Positions 49,915 through 52,402 of a stretch of 52,402 nucleotides of DNA are shown here, one piece after another. The DNA comes from JAAYKS01 sp964479435. Its GTDB lineage: Bacteria; Bacillota; Clostridia; Saccharofermentanales; UBA5734. The position numbers and the translations under genes are program-made. Location of the stretch: positions 1-52,402 of the forward strand of contig CAYZME010000003.1 of assembly GCA_964479435.1 (NCBI GenBank), read 5' to 3'. Under the pieces are notes generated by a model. It worked only from the letters and a program-made list of their open reading frames with translations, was not told the DNA's origin and searched no databases. Positions within the stretch are counted from its first letter, which is position 1; each line of letters starts with the position of its first letter.

Positions 49915-51963
49915 TTACATGCGCTCAGCCATCCGGATGTCGTTTTCGACTTCGTCGAGATAGTAGCTCCAGCCAAAAGTCATCCCCACCCGCGACATGC
50001 GGTAAGGTAAATAATGAGAGGCCCCGATCGCGGCCAGCGCGCGCCAGTGTTCCAGTCCCTGGCGAAGCTGGTCGACCGCGGCTTCTTTTTGCTCGCTGTC
50101 GCCGCTGTGTTCGTACCGAACCAGGTCGAGCGCGGCGCGGAATTTACACAACACATAGCCGCCCCATGCCCGCCAGGCGCGGATGTCTTCCCATGTACAC
50201 AGGCGCTCTCCGTGCAAGCCGCCGTGGGGCGTGACCGCATCGACCTCAGCCAGGCATTGATCGATGCGATGGAGATCGGCTGCGATGGACGCGCAAATGT
50301 CGGGCGGCGTCTCGCCCGCGGGTTTTGTGCCGGCGATTTCATGGTCCACATACTCGCGGATCCCGCAGGTGCCGACACCTGGCATGGCGCCGCAGTCCAT
50401 GAACTCGCGGATGGTTTTGAAACCGGTGGTGGCGGACAGAAAACTTTCGGGATGCCACTGGTAGTCGTAATGGAGCCAATGCAGGCGGTTGAGCGCGCAC
50501 ATCATACGTGTCCCGGACTGCAGTGCCCGGTACACGGCCTCCCCGATGTCCTCGCCATATCGCTCGCGATGCCTGGCGATCCAGAACGATTCGTCCAGGT
50601 CCGGGTTATAGGCCAGGCGCCCCATCGACGCAAATTGCAGCCAGTGCTTTTGAAACGCGTAATCCCACTCCACATGCTTGTGCGGGACGTGTTGCCATTC
50701 CCCGGCCCACACATAGCCGTCGGCGCCCCAGTAAAACCCATGCACATACGGCTTTTTCATGCCTTTGATATAGGCCGAGACAAAAGCCGGGTCGCCGCCG
50801 CGCAGGTTGTGGAAATCGTCGTTGCGCACCGTGTAGAGGACACGGATCTCGTTTGCGTCCATCTCCGACCAGGGCTGCCACAGTTCTTCGAAGCGGGGCA
50901 GCGGGTGCGAATACATATGGGCGTTGGAGTATTTCCAGCTGATGTATTTTTCGTCGGTGGGGTAGCGGTCCAGAAATTTCTTTTTGGCGATCGTGCCGTT
51001 GCTCATATTGGTGCGGTGAATAAAGGGCACCGGCACCCCCAGTTCCAGCAAGGCCTCGAGGTATGTGTCCACCACCCAGTCCTCGCGTTCTTCCGGCGAA
51101 CCGATCAGTTCCTCGCTGTTGGAGGTGCCCAGGCCTGTGAGATCCGGATAGGCCAGCATCAGCGTTTGGATGGCCTCGCGAAAATAGGCGCGAATGGCCG
51201 GCTGGTGCTGCCGCAAGGCGATGGAGCGCGGGTCATGCGACTGGCGCCCCAGCTCGGCGGGCAGGCCCAGGCCCCTGGCGATGGCCGGCGATATGCGCAG
51301 GTTCCAGGTGATCAGGTATGTGCGGATGCCCAGGCTTTTGGCGTAACGGAAGATAAAGCGGTAGACCTCGGCGGCTTGCTCGATCTGGTCGTCTGAATAA
51401 GGCGTGGCGTCGGGGAATCGCGCCAGACGGAACATGTGCTCAAAAGGATTTTCGGACCACAGGCTGAGGCAATTGTAGCGGTTGGTGGCGAGTTGATCGA
51501 TGTAGGCCCGCCAAAAATCCCGATCCATGCAGACCGCTTCATTGTGCGTAAAGGGATCGCCTTCGGCATATGGCTGATACGGCAGGTTGAACTTGACCCC
51601 GCGCCAGGCGAGAAAAGGCTGTTCGGTTTTTTCTGTGACAGCATCAAAGCCGGACAGGCGGATGGTTTCCGCCACATCCAGCATGCCGTACATCGCGCCG
51701 CTTTCGTCCGCGCCCGTGATGTAGACGGTTTGGTCTTCTTTCCGTATGGAGAACCCTTCGGCCGGCGCCGTGTGATCGGCGGCCAGTGAGATCACGACGC
51801 GAGGTTCGCCCGGCGCCTCCCGGATCATACGCGAGCGTTCGACAGAGCAGTGGATGTGGCGGCTTTGGCAGGCTTGCCGCAGCGCGCGAACGCCGAAGCG
51901 GATGCGCTCGGAGGGGAAGTGGATACCGGGGATCGTCATGGCATCAGGGGTATAGATCAGCAT
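49915..51963 (-). CDS. Uncharacterised glycoside hydrolase with GH67-like architecture
   Basis: The 682-residue protein does not match a family I can name. Residues 50-105 resemble the small alpha/beta domain that precedes GH67 and GH20 barrels (FSIRKEDQTVYITGADESG, then GAMYGML). A TIM barrel follows: WRGVKFNLP (120), NRYNCLSLWSENPF (161), TYLITWNLR (215), LTGLGTSNSEEL (275, with Glu284/285 where GH67 has its acid) and GFYWGADGYVWAGEW (about 455). A helical C-terminus has many His and Trp residues. No signal peptide is present. AGGAGG precedes ATG 51963, better than the start at 52092. Confidence 0.65.
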   Translation of the reverse strand: MLIYTPDAMTIPGIHFPSERIRFGVRALRQACQSRHIHCSVERSRMIREAPGEPRVVISLAADHTAPAEGFSIRKEDQTVYITGADESGAMYGMLDVAETIRLSGFDAVTEKTEQPFLAWRGVKFNLPYQPYAEGDPFTHNEAVCMDRDFWRAYIDQLATNRYNCLSLWSENPFEHMFRLARFPDATPYSDDQIEQAAEVYRFIFRYAKSLGIRTYLITWNLRISPAIARGLGLPAELGRQSHDPRSIALRQHQPAIRAYFREAIQTLMLAYPDLTGLGTSNSEELIGSPEEREDWVVDTYLEALLELGVPVPFIHRTNMSNGTIAKKKFLDRYPTDEKYISWKYSNAHMYSHPLPRFEELWQPWSEMDANEIRVLYTVRNDDFHNLRGGDPAFVSAYIKGMKKPYVHGFYWGADGYVWAGEWQHVPHKHVEWDYAFQKHWLQFASMGRLAYNPDLDESFWIARHRERYGEDIGEAVYRALQSGTRMMCALNRLHWLHYDYQWHPESFLSATTGFKTIREFMDCGAMPGVGTCGIREYVDHEIAGTKPAGETPPDICASIAADLHRIDQCLAEVDAVTPHGGLHGERLCTWEDIRAWRAWGGYVLCKFRAALDLVRYEHSGDSEQKEAAVDQLRQGLEHWRALAAIGASHYLPYRMSRVGMTFGWSYYLDEVENDIRMAERM

Positions 51964-52102
51964 GGAAGCCTCCTTTGGTGGCGCCATAGCGCCGTGCGGA
52001 TGCCCGTGCAGGCACGTACCAATCATACCTGATAAGGGGATGGATACCATCTGACAGGGGGTGTGAGAAAAAGAAGAACCAGCGTGTTCCAATTTAAAAT
52101 AT

Positions 52103-52402
52103 TTATGGTTGAAGAATAACCTTCATCAGCCCTGGTTCACCTTTTTGAAGTTTCTTGAACCATATTGCACCTTCAGAGAGAGGTGCGACAGCGCTTATAA
52201 AAGAGTCAATATCGACCCTCCCGGCAGAAATCCACTCGAGACATTTTGGGTATTCGCCTGCAGAAGAGCAAGAGCCGTAAAGGGTGAGTTGTTGCGTGAC
52301 AACCGATTGTAGAGGGAAGTCGACTGATTGGCTCAAATTGCCCACCAGCACGAGCGAGCCGCCTTTGCGTAAAGAAGCAATCGCAGTCGTCAAGGTTGGC
52401 GT
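52103..52402 (-). CDS. Zinc-type medium-chain dehydrogenase, C-terminal part (cut by window end)
   Basis: The last 99 residues are visible and the frame continues past the window edge. SLRKGGSLVLVGNLSQSVDFPLQ is the late Rossmann strand of medium-chain alcohol/sorbitol dehydrogenases, and the sequence ends with the typical HP-rich-free tail GLMKVILQP. These enzymes oxidise alcohols or polyols with NAD(P). It lies upstream of, and on the same strand as, the unassigned glycosidase, so a polyol or sugar-alcohol substrate would fit. The catalytic domain lies outside the window. Confidence 0.75.
   Translation of the reverse strand, partial: TPTLTTAIASLRKGGSLVLVGNLSQSVDFPLQSVVTQQLTLYGSCSSAGEYPKCLEWISAGRVDIDSFISAVAPLSEGAIWFKKLQKGEPGLMKVILQP

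Noticed and set aside
49915..51396. Plus-strand frame of 460 codons from 50014
   Set aside because: It is the antisense shadow of the unassigned glycosidase, which has the better ribosome binding site and protein-like composition.
1..52402. tRNA or rRNA genes
   Set aside because: I looked for T-loop and anticodon-stem patterns in the intergenic gaps and found none. A covariance-model scan would be needed to exclude a divergent one.

Overview
The window looks like a chromosomal segment of an anaerobic, sugar-fermenting Bacillota/Clostridia-type bacterium, probably from a metagenome. The assignment is an inference from the gene set: AGGAGG-type ribosome binding sites, rubredoxin and rubrerythrin proteins, a GTP-type PEP carboxykinase, a VanR-like two-component pair, lipoprotein-type ABC binding proteins and many cytoplasmic glycosidases. 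From about 9 kb onward the DNA is GC-rich and densely coding. The first ~6.4 kb is visibly more AT-rich and holds gene fragments, so it reads as an accessory segment.

Layout. 1-6.4 kb: AT-rich ground with an IS256-family transposase fragment, a lipoprotein, a metallopeptidase-like gene without a normal start codon, a nitrilase-superfamily enzyme, a DUF4143-type ATPase with 23-bp iterons in front of it, an S66 carboxypeptidase remnant and a GNAT acetyltransferase. 6.4-14.2 kb: GH3 glycosidase, pirin, a nucleoside deaminase, a uracil-DNA-glycosylase-like protein, a GH120 beta-xylosidase and an HD phosphohydrolase. 14.2-21.4 kb: pckG behind a structured leader, HAD phosphatase, MATE exporter, then a redox block (double-rubredoxin protein, an in-frame ferredoxin-rubrerythrin ORF, a QueG-like iron-sulfur protein). 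21.4-26.9 kb: a two-gene glycosidase operon (GHL6-like and GH2). 27-30.4 kb: cysteine synthase and a polar amino-acid (probably cystine) ABC transporter. 30.5-34.6 kb: tandem GH67 alpha-glucuronidases. 34.8-40.4 kb: a polymerase/ligase-like membrane protein, a processive-type GT2 and a two-component system with repeat-rich control regions. 40.5-44.9 kb: flavin reductase-like protein, flavodoxin, class II aldolase, sugar isomerase and a PASTA protein. 44.9-52.4 kb: a LacI-like sensor without a DNA-binding domain, a GNAT-NUDIX fusion, a membrane protein, a metal-dependent hydrolase, a GH29 fucosidase, an unassigned GH67-like glycosidase and the C-terminal end of a zinc-type dehydrogenase.

How it fits together. 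GH67 (twice), GH120 and GH3 together suit intracellular dismantling of glucuronoxylan oligosaccharides. GH2, GH29, GHL6 and the unassigned glycosidase add galactoside/glucuronide and fucoside side chains. None of these enzymes shows a signal peptide, so the cell probably imports oligosaccharides made by others. The rubredoxin/rubrerythrin block is an oxygen and peroxide defence typical of anaerobes. The points I would follow first are the in-frame ferredoxin-rubrerythrin ORF with an internal start, the unassigned GH67-like enzyme, the iterons before the DUF4143 ATPase and the palindrome array before the GT2 gene. All calls come from reading the sequence; no database search was run.
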